A stretch of 64,000 nucleotides of DNA from Verrucomicrobiales bacterium (GCA_029212615.1 JARGPJ010000005.1:186001-250000); one strand, 5' to 3'; positions 1-9,173 are shown, numbered from the stretch's first letter. Translations and numbers: made by a program. Notes: generated by a model from the letters alone, not told the origin.

Positions 1-592
1 GCGGGAGTATTACCGGGCCAACTTCTGGCCGAACACTCCTGACATCCTCCCTTTTCATCTTCATGACGCTCCCCCTTCTGCGTTTAAAATCCGGGCCGCC
101 CTCGCTGCAACCCTTTCCTCCTCGTGGGGCATCTACTCCGGTTACGAGCTCTGTGAAAACAAAGGCCTCCACGGCCGCGAAGAGTATCTCGACAGCGAGA
201 AATATCAGCTCAAAACCCGGGATTGGGATAAACCGGGCAACATCAAACCTTTCATTGCCCGTCTCAACAAAGCCCGCAAAAGCAATGCCGCGCTGCAGAG
301 CTATGCCAACATTGAGTTCGTCCCCTGCGACAACGATCGCCTCATCGCTTTTTACAAATGGTCCGATGACCGTTCGAATTTAGTCCTCGTGGTGATCAAT
401 CTCGATCCAGATACGAAGCACGATTCCAACATCCACCTGCCTCTCGCGGCGATGGGAATTGAAGAGGGAAGAGAGTTTCAGGTGAAGGATGTGATCTACG
501 AAGAGACTTACACATGGCGTGAATCCACCAATTTCGTGTCTCTTGACCCGCGGACGAAGCCAGTCCACCTGTTTTGTGTGGAGAAATCTTAA
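1..592 (+). CDS. glgE: GlgE-type alpha-1,4-glucan:maltose-1-phosphate maltosyltransferase, C-terminal fragment
   Basis: The 5' end lies outside the window; the reading frame starts at base 2 and runs about 196 codons to a TAA at 590-592. GlgE (GH13_3) transfers maltosyl units from maltose-1-phosphate to glucan chains in the cytoplasm. The visible part begins YRANFWPNTPDILPFHL and continues with SSWGIYSGYELCEN and the C-terminal beta-sandwich (LVVINLDP, ending PVHLFCVEKS), a pattern I recognise from the end of the GlgE catalytic barrel plus domain C. Other GH13 enzymes are possible, but the TPDILP and GYELCEN segments favour GlgE. The trehalose synthase or maltokinase partner would have to lie upstream of the window. 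Confidence 0.85.
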   Translation, partial: REYYRANFWPNTPDILPFHLHDAPPSAFKIRAALAATLSSSWGIYSGYELCENKGLHGREEYLDSEKYQLKTRDWDKPGNIKPFIARLNKARKSNAALQSYANIEFVPCDNDRLIAFYKWSDDRSNLVLVVINLDPDTKHDSNIHLPLAAMGIEEGREFQVKDVIYEETYTWRESTNFVSLDPRTKPVHLFCVEKS

Positions 593-638
593 CCTCTGTT
601 AGAGACTTTCTTCGCCTTTCAGGAACTCACCCCCACAA

Positions 639-1994
639 ATGCGTCAGCGCTTCATCCCCTTCGTCATCCTTGGACTCTTTCTCATTCTCCTTGCAGAGTG
701 GAATGTCAGCACACGGAAACTCGCTCCTCTCAACCAACTCAGCGATCTCTGGCTCGAGTTTTGTATCGGCAATGCCGGCGACAAACTGACCGACCCTGCT
801 GTCACTGTCGTCCGGATCAATGACAGCTACGAGCCGCTGACGCTGGGAGAAGACAATCCCTCGGCCGCCGATGGCAAACTCTCCCGCCTCGACTACGCGA
901 CAATTCTCGGTTTCATTGGAAAATTGAACCCGAAATCAGTCGCTTTTCTACCAACTCCGGATTTCGACGAGAGCCTTGTTCTCAATCAAACCGACATTGT
1001 TCCCCTGAAAGATGCCGCGATGCAGCTGCCACGCATCACCGTCGCCGCTAACGTCTCCAATGACGGCGAACAGGCAAAAGACGCCAAACCGATTAAATAC
1101 CCTGCAATCGCCGTCGAAGGCGATGCTTCAGATCTCCTCTCTTTCACGAGAACCGTTCGCCGTCCCGACCCGCAAATCCTCGCCAATGCGGATCCAGCGT
1201 TCAAAAGCATCGAATCAGCCCGTGATCTGATCACAGATGACACGATCCGCGTCCCTCTCGTCGCCCGATACAAAGACCGGATCGTTCCCTCAGTCATCCT
1301 TAGGTCTGTCGCTCATCACGCCGGGGTTTCTCTCGATGAGGTCATCCTCGATCTCTCGGGCAGACCTGTTATCCGGCTGGGTGACAAGCGGGAAATCCCC
1401 ATCCTCAAAGACGGCACCTTCGTCTTTCCGGCACACGCCGGGGTTCGTCGCGGCATGAAGAGCCTGCGTCGAAATGAAGCCGGCGAAATGGAAGAAGTTC
1501 ACCACTTCACTTCACTCACCGTTGAGGAACTTGCCTACACCGGCGGTCAGGACGATGAAGTCGCCAAACGTATTCTTGCGAGCTTTCAGGAGAAATTCAG
1601 ATCCGTCAGCGAAAACCTCGTAGTGGTCGGATTTGATCGCACCGCCGATCGCCGCATCGAAACGGCTACCGGAGAGTCAATTTCCGAAACGCTCCTTCTC
1701 TCCCGCATCATGGCGGTGATTCAAAGCGGGCGCTTCATTGAGCAGTGGCCCGCCTGGGTGAGATGGCTTTCCATTCTCGTGATTGCCGGCATTGCTGCTG
1801 TCTTGTTCAAACTGCCGCGTCGCAAATTCCTCCCGCTCTGGGGGCTTTCGACGCTCCTCTTTTTCGGAGCCTGTGTCGTCGCCTTTCACAGCACGCTGTC
1901 GTGGACGCCTCCCTTCTACGCTTTCGCCCTCTTCGGACTCATGCTCCTGATCGGGTTACTCGTTCCTTTGGCGAAGAAAAAGGAAACGGTCTGA
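639..1994 (+). CDS. CHASE2-like sensor membrane protein without an output domain
   Basis: This 451-aa protein has one N-terminal membrane segment (about residues 4-22), a large extracytoplasmic domain (about 25-365) and three C-terminal membrane segments (about 371-390, 395-415, 422-445), ending in a Lys-rich cytoplasmic tail. That is the topology of CHASE2 sensor modules, and segments such as VTVVRINDSYE, the LDYATILGFI stretch, VVVGFD and the ETLLLSRIMA region (family members often carry a vertical-bar-like P-G-V-x-xH motif here) fit the family loosely. CHASE2 normally feeds a cyclase, kinase or GGDEF domain, yet the protein ends directly after the third helix. It starts 46 bp after glgE and is codirectional. 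Function is unknown; an environmental sensor working with a separate partner is an inference. Confidence 0.6.
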   Translation: MRQRFIPFVILGLFLILLAEWNVSTRKLAPLNQLSDLWLEFCIGNAGDKLTDPAVTVVRINDSYEPLTLGEDNPSAADGKLSRLDYATILGFIGKLNPKSVAFLPTPDFDESLVLNQTDIVPLKDAAMQLPRITVAANVSNDGEQAKDAKPIKYPAIAVEGDASDLLSFTRTVRRPDPQILANADPAFKSIESARDLITDDTIRVPLVARYKDRIVPSVILRSVAHHAGVSLDEVILDLSGRPVIRLGDKREIPILKDGTFVFPAHAGVRRGMKSLRRNEAGEMEEVHHFTSLTVEELAYTGGQDDEVAKRILASFQEKFRSVSENLVVVGFDRTADRRIETATGESISETLLLSRIMAVIQSGRFIEQWPAWVRWLSILVIAGIAAVLFKLPRRKFLPLWGLSTLLFFGACVVAFHSTLSWTPPFYAFALFGLMLLIGLLVPLAKKKETV

Positions 1995-2105
1995 GTCCCC
2001 TCGCCGGGCAAGGTGGAACCTGCCCCTCACTTAGCCGCTAGAGGGACGACTTCCACGTCGTCCGCGTTGCAACCGCACCGCAGGATTCAACCCTGTCCCC
2101 TTGCG

Positions 2106-3659
2106 TCACTCCTCGAAGTCATCTCCCTCGAACGGCTCCTCATTTGCGAGGTCAATCACCGCCTGAATCAAACCGGGAATATCGTTCGTCTCCGCTTCTT
2201 TATCAGGATCATAACCGTTCTCAGTGAGAGCGGCGGAAGTGATCGGACCGATACTCGCAATCGCTGTCTCATCCGGGATCGAAAGCCCCATGTCGAGAAA
2301 ACCCTCTACGGTCGACGCACTCGTGAAAGTGATAAAATCCGCCCCTTCTTCTTTAAAGCGTTTCACCGCGCCTGTCGGATCGTTCAACTCCGAAACCGTC
2401 TCATAAGCAATCGCCTCGTCAAGAATGACACCGGCTTCATTCAATTCCTTCGACAACACCTCTCGAGCCCCTTTGGCGCGAACCCAGAGCATGGTGGTGT
2501 TCTCAATTGAACCGACTTCTTTTTTGAAAGCTTCAGCCATCGCCTCAGCAACATGAGTCTCCGGCATGAGATCGGTCGCCATGTGATACTCTTTCAACTT
2601 GGCCGCCGTTCCGGGACCTACCGCGGCAATGCGGGCACCCCCGATGGCGCGCGCATCTTCTCTGATCAAATAAAACGCTTCAAAGAAATACTCGACCGCA
2701 TTCGGACTCGTAAAAATTAACCAGTCGTAAGTATGTGCCTCCGTAACACAGAGGGCGAATTCCTTCGATTCCCCCCGCTCTGCCCGTTGCACACGAATCG
2801 TCGGCATCTCAAGAACATCAGCCCCGAGGTCGCGAAGTTGTTTACTCATTTTTCCCGACTGCTTTTGGGTCCGGGTCACGACAACACGCTTCCCATAGAG
2901 AGGCCGGCTCTCAAACCAGTTCAACTTTTCACGGCAGTTCACCACCGTCCCGAACACGGCAACAGCAGGCGCCTTGAACTCCGCTTCACGGGCAACTTCA
3001 GCAATCGTCGCCAAGGTGCCTTTGATCGTACGGTGCTGCCCCGTCGTCGCCCACCGGACCAGCGCGACAGGCAATTCAGCGTCACCACCGGCTTCGATGA
3101 TCCGTTCCGTGATAACAGGCAGTCGCTCCACTCCCATGAGCATCACTTTTGTCCCCGGAGCCTTCGCGATCTGCTCGTAGTTGATCGAGGACTCCATTTT
3201 CTCCGGATTCTCATGACCGGTGAAAATCGTGAGCTGAGAACAATGATCCCGATGCGTCACCGGAATCCCCGCATAAGCAGGTCCCGCAATCGAAGAGCTG
3301 ATCCCGGGAACAAATTCAAAAGGAACTCCCGCCTCCTGCAATTCTTCAGCCTCTTCACCGCCGCGACCAAAGATCAGTGGATCGCCGCCCTTGAGTCGGG
3401 TCACGATTTTCCCCTCCTTCGCCTTTTCAACGAGAAGTTCATTAATCCCTCCCTGAGGAATCGCGTGATTCTTCGCCTTCTTTCCCGCATAGATCATCTC
3501 CGCCCCGGGCTTTGCCCACTGCAGAAAATCATCGTTCGAAAGATAATCATAAACGATGACGTCAGCGATCTCGATGCACTCCTTTCCGCGAAGGGTCATC
3601 AATCCGGGATCGCCGGGACCAGCCCCGACGAGGTAACACATTCCAATTTTTTTGCTCAT
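2106..3659 (-). CDS. cobA-hemD: Fused uroporphyrinogen-III C-methyltransferase / uroporphyrinogen-III synthase
   Basis: This is a 517-aa two-domain enzyme. Residues about 1-245 are the SAM-dependent uroporphyrinogen-III methyltransferase (SUMT), with VGAGPGDPGLMTLRG near the N terminus and the VTRLKGGDPLIFGRGGEE motif. Residues about 255-505 are HemD, which cyclises hydroxymethylbilane to uroporphyrinogen III (RVVVTRTQKQSGKM at its start, FTSPNAV and FTSASTVEGF later). One chain therefore closes the ring and diverts product toward precorrin-2, siroheme or cobalamin. It is the last gene of the ccsA-hemA-hemC-cobA/hemD operon, 10 bp behind hemC. The tail is strongly acidic. The same fusion is known in other bacteria. 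Confidence 0.93.
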   Translation of the reverse strand: MSKKIGMCYLVGAGPGDPGLMTLRGKECIEIADVIVYDYLSNDDFLQWAKPGAEMIYAGKKAKNHAIPQGGINELLVEKAKEGKIVTRLKGGDPLIFGRGGEEAEELQEAGVPFEFVPGISSSIAGPAYAGIPVTHRDHCSQLTIFTGHENPEKMESSINYEQIAKAPGTKVMLMGVERLPVITERIIEAGGDAELPVALVRWATTGQHRTIKGTLATIAEVAREAEFKAPAVAVFGTVVNCREKLNWFESRPLYGKRVVVTRTQKQSGKMSKQLRDLGADVLEMPTIRVQRAERGESKEFALCVTEAHTYDWLIFTSPNAVEYFFEAFYLIREDARAIGGARIAAVGPGTAAKLKEYHMATDLMPETHVAEAMAEAFKKEVGSIENTTMLWVRAKGAREVLSKELNEAGVILDEAIAYETVSELNDPTGAVKRFKEEGADFITFTSASTVEGFLDMGLSIPDETAIASIGPITSAALTENGYDPDKEAETNDIPGLIQAVIDLANEEPFEGDDFEE

Positions 3660-3669
3660 CGTAATCAGT

Positions 3670-4632
3670 TCAGGGAGTGGCTTTCAAAGCCATCAAATTA
3701 TCGGCGAGAGCAGCAGGATCACCCGCCGCCCCGCTCACTTGAGCCACAAATGGCTCAGCGCCCGGTTCCTCTTCATTAAAAACACGGACTGACATGGCGA
3801 GGGTTTCGCCGTCGTTTTCGAACCAGGTATAGGCACCCACAGGAGTCTGGCATCCGGCTTTAAGACGGTCGAGAAAAGCCCGTTCCGCCAGCACCCGTGT
3901 AAAAGTCGATGCGTCGTTGATCGTCGCGAGGGCCTCGCGAGCGGCGGTGTTTTCGCTTCGAATCTCCATTCCGACAGCGCCCTGTCCCGCCGCGGGAAGA
4001 AAAGAATCCGCTTTCAACTCGATCGCGTAAACCGTTGTTCCATCTATCTCAAAACTGCCTTCGCCCGGGGTGTAAATCCCGAGGCGTTCGATACCGGCTC
4101 TTGCTAACATAATCCCGGTCCAATCATCACTCTCCACGAGTTTTTGAATCCGCGTCGGCACGTTTCCGCGAATGTCGACCACCTTGATGCCGGGATACAT
4201 CCACACAAGCTGGCGTGCCCTGCGCACGGAACTCGTTGCAATCGTCGCCTCACTCAAGCGGGAAAGGTCATCAACCAAAGCCGGTTCAGTCGTCAACAGA
4301 ACATCAGCGATATCCGCTCTCGGAAGCGTCGCACAGATCTCAAAGCCCTCACCGAGTTCCGTCGGAACATCTTTGAGGCTGTGGACCGCGAAATCGATGT
4401 CGCCACGAATGAGGGCCTCCTCGAGCTCTTTCGTGAAAATGCCTTTGTCGACGACAGGATTATCCCCCTGACTGAATTCACTGAGCTTCAGATCCGGGCG
4501 CTTATCCCCGATTGTTTTAATGACCTCAATCTGAACCTCAATTCCCTGTGCCTTCAGGGCAGCTTCGGTCATTCGGGCTTGTGTCAGGGCGAGGTCACTC
4601 CCCCGGGTTCCAAGAATCAACGGTTTACTCAT
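3670..4632 (-). CDS. hemC: Hydroxymethylbilane synthase (porphobilinogen deaminase)
   Basis: This 320-aa cytoplasmic enzyme polymerises four porphobilinogens into hydroxymethylbilane. The N terminus LILGTRGSDLALTQA, the motif IDFAVHSLKDVPTE, the SSVRRARQL stretch and the cofactor-attachment region RLKAGCQTPVGAY (Cys near residue 261 carries the dipyrromethane cofactor) are all present, and the length matches the family. The start codon overlaps the end of hemA by 4 bp, a translational-coupling arrangement, and the product feeds the HemD domain encoded just downstream. Confidence 0.96.
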   Translation of the reverse strand: MSKPLILGTRGSDLALTQARMTEAALKAQGIEVQIEVIKTIGDKRPDLKLSEFSQGDNPVVDKGIFTKELEEALIRGDIDFAVHSLKDVPTELGEGFEICATLPRADIADVLLTTEPALVDDLSRLSEATIATSSVRRARQLVWMYPGIKVVDIRGNVPTRIQKLVESDDWTGIMLARAGIERLGIYTPGEGSFEIDGTTVYAIELKADSFLPAAGQGAVGMEIRSENTAAREALATINDASTFTRVLAERAFLDRLKAGCQTPVGAYTWFENDGETLAMSVRVFNEEEPGAEPFVAQVSGAAGDPAALADNLMALKATP

Positions 4633-5717
4633 GAATTGGGTATCGGCTCACCGGACGAGGTCTCCCCGGCCGTGGCATTATCATCACTGCGATGACGGGA
4701 TGGAATTTCAGCGAGGGCTTCGATTCCTTTTTCATCAAGAAACCGGTGAATCACCGTGCGGCACACCTCGATCTGCCTCTCACGGCGCGCCACCCCGTCA
4801 TTCGCGATCCGCGTAAGCTGATCAATATTGTAGAGGTAGACGTTATCGAGTTCGTTGACCTCATCTTCAATATCTCTTGGAACGGCAATATCGATCAGAA
4901 AGAGAGGATGCCCGCGTCGATCATCAAGCGATCTCGCCACTGCTTCTTTCTTCACCACAGCATGCGGCGCGCCGGTGGAGGAAATGACGATGTCGACCTG
5001 ATCCAGGTAGCTCCCCCAATCGTCGAAACGGACGGCCTTGCCATCGAGCTCCTCCGCCAGTTCCTCCGCTTTGTCGAAACTTCGGTTCGAAACGATAATA
5101 CTTGAAGCCCCGCGCGAACGAAGGCTCTGCGCCGTGATCCGGCTCATTTCCCCGGCGCCGATAATCATGACACGACAACCGTCAAGCTTGCCGAATATCT
5201 TTTCCGCGAGGTCAACCGCAGCCGATCCCACCGAGGTCGACCCCTGCTGAATCCGTGTACTGCTGCGCACAAGCTTCCCGATCGAAAAGGACTGCTGGAA
5301 AAGCTTATTCATCCGGCGCGAAGTCGCACCTGAAGTCTGCGCGGTCGCATAGGCTTTTTTGATCTGGCCGAAAATCTCGGTTTCGCCGAGCACCATCGAG
5401 TCCAACCCGCTTGCCACTTCGAAGAGATGATGAGCTGCCTCCTCTGCCTCTTTTCGATAAAACTCCACTTCTCCCCGAGTCACTTCAAAATGATTCACGA
5501 GATACTCAACAAGCCCTTCAAGGGCCTTGCCGGGCTCTTCAGATGCCCCGTAAATTTCCACCCGGTTGCAGGTCGAAAGAACGACTGCTTCATTCACCTC
5601 AACCAATCCCCGAATCTCTTCGAGATGCGATGGAATGGAGCTTTCTGCAAACGCCAAACGCTCCCGGATTTCAACCGGGGCCGTTTTATGATTGACGCCA
5701 AGACAGAAGATAGACAC
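4629..5717 (-). CDS. hemA: Glutamyl-tRNA reductase
   Basis: This 362-aa enzyme reduces glutamyl-tRNA(Glu) to glutamate-1-semialdehyde, the first committed step of C5-pathway tetrapyrrole synthesis. The N terminus FCLGVNHKTAPVEIRERLAF and the VVLSTCNRVEIYG motif, with the catalytic cysteine at residue 50, are diagnostic. An NADPH-binding region follows (VMIIGAGEMSRITAQSL) and then IDIAVPRDI. The protein is shorter than the 410-430 residues usual for the family, so the C-terminal dimerisation helix region is reduced. It follows the HemX/CcsA-like gene by 26 bp. The C5 route fits an absence of ALA synthase, though only this locus is visible. Confidence 0.96.
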   Translation of the reverse strand: MSIFCLGVNHKTAPVEIRERLAFAESSIPSHLEEIRGLVEVNEAVVLSTCNRVEIYGASEEPGKALEGLVEYLVNHFEVTRGEVEFYRKEAEEAAHHLFEVASGLDSMVLGETEIFGQIKKAYATAQTSGATSRRMNKLFQQSFSIGKLVRSSTRIQQGSTSVGSAAVDLAEKIFGKLDGCRVMIIGAGEMSRITAQSLRSRGASSIIVSNRSFDKAEELAEELDGKAVRFDDWGSYLDQVDIVISSTGAPHAVVKKEAVARSLDDRRGHPLFLIDIAVPRDIEDEVNELDNVYLYNIDQLTRIANDGVARRERQIEVCRTVIHRFLDEKGIEALAEIPSRHRSDDNATAGETSSGEPIPNS

Positions 5718-5743
5718 CGCAGGGAGAGATTAAAAGTTCAGGC

Positions 5744-6514
5744 TCACAGGGCCGAAAGAGTGAGCAAGGCAAAGCCAAAGGCGACCATACTCGAAAGAGA
5801 AAGCTGCTTCGGCGTGAGATGTTTAACGAGATGAATAAGCAAAAGGAAAGCGTAGACGACCCATACTGCTCCGGAGACGGTGAGGTGCAGCGCCTCCGGA
5901 AAATTCTTCATGAAAAACGCAGCGACAATTCCGATGCTGAGGAGAAAAATACCGATAACGAGCAACCGCATCATCGCGTCGGTCAAATAGCGGATCGGAG
6001 GCAGCGAGTAAAAGAGACGGCCCGGCTCGTGACTCTTAATCTGCCGGTCCTGCACCAGATACATCACTCCGGCGATTCCTGATAGACCGAACGCTCCGTA
6101 GGCCAGCAATGACATCGCAGCGTGAAGCTCCAACCACGGATCCAGCGTCACCGGAGGACGCGGTCCCGGATCGTGAGACAGCAGCGCCACGATCGAAATC
6201 GACTGAAACATAAACACAAGCGGCATACTGAAGACGCCGAGCAGAGAAAGTCGGAAAGCGCGGCCGAGAGCGAGATAGATAATGACCACGCTCCAGCTGA
6301 TGAAAACGAGGACCTCAGCCCCGTTCGTGATCGGGCAGCGCCCGTGCATTTCCCCCCGCTCTTTCAGGAAAAGGCTTTGAAAAATGAGACCGGCGATCGC
6401 GAGGCCAATATTTAACCGCGCCGACCCCTGCCTTCCGCCACGAAGAGACACCACCGCGAGCACAAAACCGGCGAAAAAGATCAGCGTGGAAATAATGAGA
6501 TAAAGGTCGTCCAT
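5744..6514 (-). CDS. CcsA/HemX-like cytochrome c assembly membrane protein
   Basis: This 256-aa protein has about eight predicted membrane helices. It carries the family segments HGRCPITNGAEVLVFISW and HAAMSLLAYGAFGLSGIAG, typical of the cytochrome c assembly (CcmC/CcsA/HemX/YpjD) superfamily. I do not see a clear tryptophan-rich WWD heme-handling motif, which fits the HemX/YpjD branch better than a true CcsA lyase component. It is the first gene of the hem operon, and hemX genes sit beside hemA in Bacillus, where HemX affects HemA levels. A role in HemA regulation or heme handling is inferred from this context. Confidence 0.8.
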   Translation of the reverse strand: MDDLYLIISTLIFFAGFVLAVVSLRGGRQGSARLNIGLAIAGLIFQSLFLKERGEMHGRCPITNGAEVLVFISWSVVIIYLALGRAFRLSLLGVFSMPLVFMFQSISIVALLSHDPGPRPPVTLDPWLELHAAMSLLAYGAFGLSGIAGVMYLVQDRQIKSHEPGRLFYSLPPIRYLTDAMMRLLVIGIFLLSIGIVAAFFMKNFPEALHLTVSGAVWVVYAFLLLIHLVKHLTPKQLSLSSMVAFGFALLTLSAL

Positions 6515-6684
6515 GGGATGCCCTGAAGGGGTTACGGATCGCGGGCGGCCAAGGTAACGTCGCCAAAGCGCATTGCAAGAACGGTCAAAGGCGTAAAATC
6601 GGGGCGTTGACGCTTACTCCTGCAGGGTCAGGCACCCTTTCAGACATGCTCCGCAGCGTCTCGCACGGTTCGCAGTCACCTCCT

Positions 6685-7539
6685 TTACGAAACCCGCGCC
6701 TTTGCCACCAACTCTTTGAGCCGCTCCAGCTCAGTTGCGGAAGTCTTCGCGATGAAACCACGGGCGTGCGCAAAGTGCACGTCCGCCTCCCCGCTGACTT
6801 GAGTAAAATCAAGCAGGGCACTGTCTTCATACCGGGAAAGTCCATACCCGTCACCACGACGATCCGGATAAATAAGTCCGTCAATTTTCTCCTCGAGGGT
6901 TCCTGCATACCGCGCCAGCCCTGAAGAGGGATCATCCGGCATCGATTCAGTCCGCGGCATCATGAGAACGCGAAGGGATGTACCACCCGCATCGATCTCA
7001 TGTAATTCAGCATGCTGAGCAACATAGTCGATTCGCTCGCGAAGGGTGTGCAGAAACATGATGAGATCTTCGCCGATCATTTTCATCATTTCCCAGATCG
7101 GATCCCCGGGATTCCACTCAGTTTTCTGAGCGAAACGTCGCAGCAGGGTGATATCGATGGGCGAGTTGAGGCGGTTCATCACCGAACGCTCAACACCAAG
7201 CCACTCCGCCGTTTGAAACGGACCTCGCGTATCAAACCACTCCGCCGGTTCAAGCCATTCGCAAAAGCTCCGGGCATCCTCATAGAGCCCCATGTCCTTG
7301 AGAACGAGAGAAAGTGCACAAATTGGCTCATGATCTCTCGGAAACTGATGATGGTCAAAATTTGCGCGCGCGGGTTCATGTTCTCCCCCGACATCGACAA
7401 CAATAATCTGTGGATCTGCAAGATCTTCACTTTCCGGCTCGCGACGCCAGACAGGTATTTCATGACGGGCAATGAGTAGACAACAGGCCAGCAGATCGTC
7501 TTTGTGAGCACTGCCGGGATGGGTCAAAATAGCTTTCAT
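6685..7539 (-). CDS. MYG1-family (UPF0160) putative metal-dependent hydrolase/nuclease
   Basis: This 284-aa protein starts ILTHPGSAHKDDLLACCLL, followed by IIVVDVGG and NFDHHQF. These match the THxGxxHxDExLA, DVGG and FDHHQ motifs of the MYG1 family, which is related to DHH phosphoesterases; eukaryotic MYG1 is a 3'-5' RNA exonuclease. The His and Asp residues that would bind metal are conserved. The C terminus (HFAHARGFIAKT) also resembles the family. The ATG overlaps the preceding heptosyltransferase stop by 4 bp, so the two are probably cotranscribed. The bacterial substrate is not known. Confidence 0.75.
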   Translation of the reverse strand: MKAILTHPGSAHKDDLLACCLLIARHEIPVWRREPESEDLADPQIIVVDVGGEHEPARANFDHHQFPRDHEPICALSLVLKDMGLYEDARSFCEWLEPAEWFDTRGPFQTAEWLGVERSVMNRLNSPIDITLLRRFAQKTEWNPGDPIWEMMKMIGEDLIMFLHTLRERIDYVAQHAELHEIDAGGTSLRVLMMPRTESMPDDPSSGLARYAGTLEEKIDGLIYPDRRGDGYGLSRYEDSALLDFTQVSGEADVHFAHARGFIAKTSATELERLKELVAKARVS

Positions 7540-8588
7540 GAGGAAGAATAGACAGGAGCGAGAAGCGCTTCCATTTCATGCAATACGATCTCCGGCTTAA
7601 TCCGAAGCATGCATCGATAATCGATAGGACACTCGCGCAGGAAACACGGACTGCAATCAACCTGATGACGAATCACCCGGTGCACCTCTCCGATCGGAGC
7701 GGTAAAGGCCGGTTCGGTCGATCCGAATACAGCCACTGTCGGCACTCCCAGCGCCGCCGAGAGATGCATCGTCCCCGTGTCATTTGTCGCGACGAGGTGA
7801 CAGGTCTGCAATTCTTTGACCAAATCAGCAATCGAAGTCTCCCCGGCCCGGTTCCGGCGAGGCGCTGAAAGAAGCGCAGCGAGCTCGTCGCCGATTGCCC
7901 TCTCAGCAGGACTCCCGAAAATAGAAACGGAGAACAGCGTATCCGGATGCGCCCTCCGCAGCGACTCAATCGACTCGGCATATCGCTCGATCGGGTAGCG
8001 CTTCGCATTCCCGTATTCAGCCCCCGGGCACACACCGAGATGAATCTCTTTTGCCCCCGCCGTAATCGGCGTCGGCGCGGCCGGTATCGCGAGGAGCTCT
8101 CCGATAGGCTCTGTCGGCGCCCCTATCGCGGCCACCAGGTGAAGATAGCGATGCACATGGTGCTGCGTTTCCTCCGTCGGAGCCGGCTCGCTCACCGCTG
8201 TCCTGAGAAGAATCCGGCGCTGATAACGGTTGTATCCGACCAGGTTTCGAACCCCGCCAAAGCGCAGTTCCAGTGCTGATCGAAAAGAATTCGGAAGCAG
8301 AACCCCGGCATCAAATACACCGCGGGAACGGATGAGCTTTCCCACCTGAAGCGGGCTGATTCCCTTCCTGAAGGGAATCACGGCATCGATCTCCTCTCTC
8401 GCCTCCCACATCGGGGCCAGATTTTCACGGCAGCAGACAGTGATACGGACAGAGGGACGACTGCGTTTCAGCGCACGCACTGACGGTAAGGCCATGCAGG
8501 CATCACCAAGAGGGTTTGGAGAGCGAACCAGAAAATGATAATGACCACCTTCCGCTTCGCGGTCGGTGTCTCCGGCTGAGTTCATCAT
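7536..8588 (-). CDS. waaF: Glycosyltransferase family 9, LPS heptosyltransferase II-like
   Basis: This 350-aa enzyme has the GT-B features of ADP-heptose:LPS heptosyltransferases: an N-terminal VRSPNPLGDACMALPSVRAL, the nucleotide-sugar site VCPGAEYGNAKRYPIERYAE, the loop VATNDTGTMHLSAALGVPTV with AVFGSTEPAFTAP, and a Cys-rich end CSPCFLRECPIDYRCM usual in this family. It would add heptose to the LPS inner core on the cytoplasmic face of the inner membrane, implying an LPS-bearing outer membrane. It lies 63 bp downstream of secG and is coupled to the MYG1-like gene. Which heptosyltransferase step it performs cannot be told from sequence alone. Confidence 0.85.
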   Translation of the reverse strand: MMNSAGDTDREAEGGHYHFLVRSPNPLGDACMALPSVRALKRSRPSVRITVCCRENLAPMWEAREEIDAVIPFRKGISPLQVGKLIRSRGVFDAGVLLPNSFRSALELRFGGVRNLVGYNRYQRRILLRTAVSEPAPTEETQHHVHRYLHLVAAIGAPTEPIGELLAIPAAPTPITAGAKEIHLGVCPGAEYGNAKRYPIERYAESIESLRRAHPDTLFSVSIFGSPAERAIGDELAALLSAPRRNRAGETSIADLVKELQTCHLVATNDTGTMHLSAALGVPTVAVFGSTEPAFTAPIGEVHRVIRHQVDCSPCFLRECPIDYRCMLRIKPEIVLHEMEALLAPVYSSS

Positions 8589-8651
8589 TTCAAAAGCCGG
8601 ATTATCTTCGGCAGGACTAAGCAGCCCACCGAAGATCTAAAAAGCAGGAAC

Positions 8652-9173
8652 TTACTCAGCAGCCTTGCCTTTTTCAGCTGCCTCTTTGGCCTTCCCTTTA
8701 GGAGCTTTTGCCTTAGGAGCCTTCTCCTTCGAAGCTTTTGCCTTCTCTTTGGGAGCATCAGCTTTCGGAGCAGCCTTTGCCGGGGCACTTTCAGTGACAG
8801 GGGCATCATCAATAACCGGAGCAGGTGCGCTTGACTCAGGAACGGAAAGGTTCTGCAACTCAGGCGGGAGTGTCGGCATTTCAGTCTCGCGATTTTCAAC
8901 AGACTTCAGAACATCGCTCGCTGCCGAAGCACGAAACTCGCGGGTCTTCACCATGGCGAGGCCAATCGCGGACACGAAAAAGAGAATCCCGAGCCAGGTC
9001 GTGATCTTCTGGAGAATATCTGTGGTGTGAGCGCCGAGAGCTGAATCAAGCGTGCTGCCGCCGAACGCTGCGCCGAGACCTTCCTGTTTAGGACGCTGTG
9101 CAAGGACGATCAAAACCATCAGAATACTGACAGTCACGATGATCACCGTTAACAAAATGGAGAGAATTGCCAT
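8652..9173 (-). CDS. secG: Protein translocase subunit SecG with extended charged tail
   Basis: I place the start at the ATG at 9173 (MAILSILL), not at the longer in-frame start at 9329, because SecG begins directly with its first membrane helix. Residues about 3-22 form helix 1, the conserved loop follows (VLAQRPKQEGLGAAFGGS), and helix 2 is about 50-70 (WLGILFFVSAIGLAMV). SecG assists SecYE in protein export. The predicted length of 173 aa is well above the usual 75-110; the excess is a low-complexity Ala/Lys/Pro/Glu tail in the last 60 or so residues. The gene is divergent from recD2 with 93 bp between starts. Confidence 0.88.
   Translation of the reverse strand: MAILSILLTVIIVTVSILMVLIVLAQRPKQEGLGAAFGGSTLDSALGAHTTDILQKITTWLGILFFVSAIGLAMVKTREFRASAASDVLKSVENRETEMPTLPPELQNLSVPESSAPAPVIDDAPVTESAPAKAAPKADAPKEKAKASKEKAPKAKAPKGKAKEAAEKGKAAE

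Noticed and set aside
6585-6935. 116-codon minus-strand frame overlapping the MYG1-like gene
   Set aside because: It lies in a different frame inside the MYG1-like gene and has Arg/Ser-rich shadow composition.
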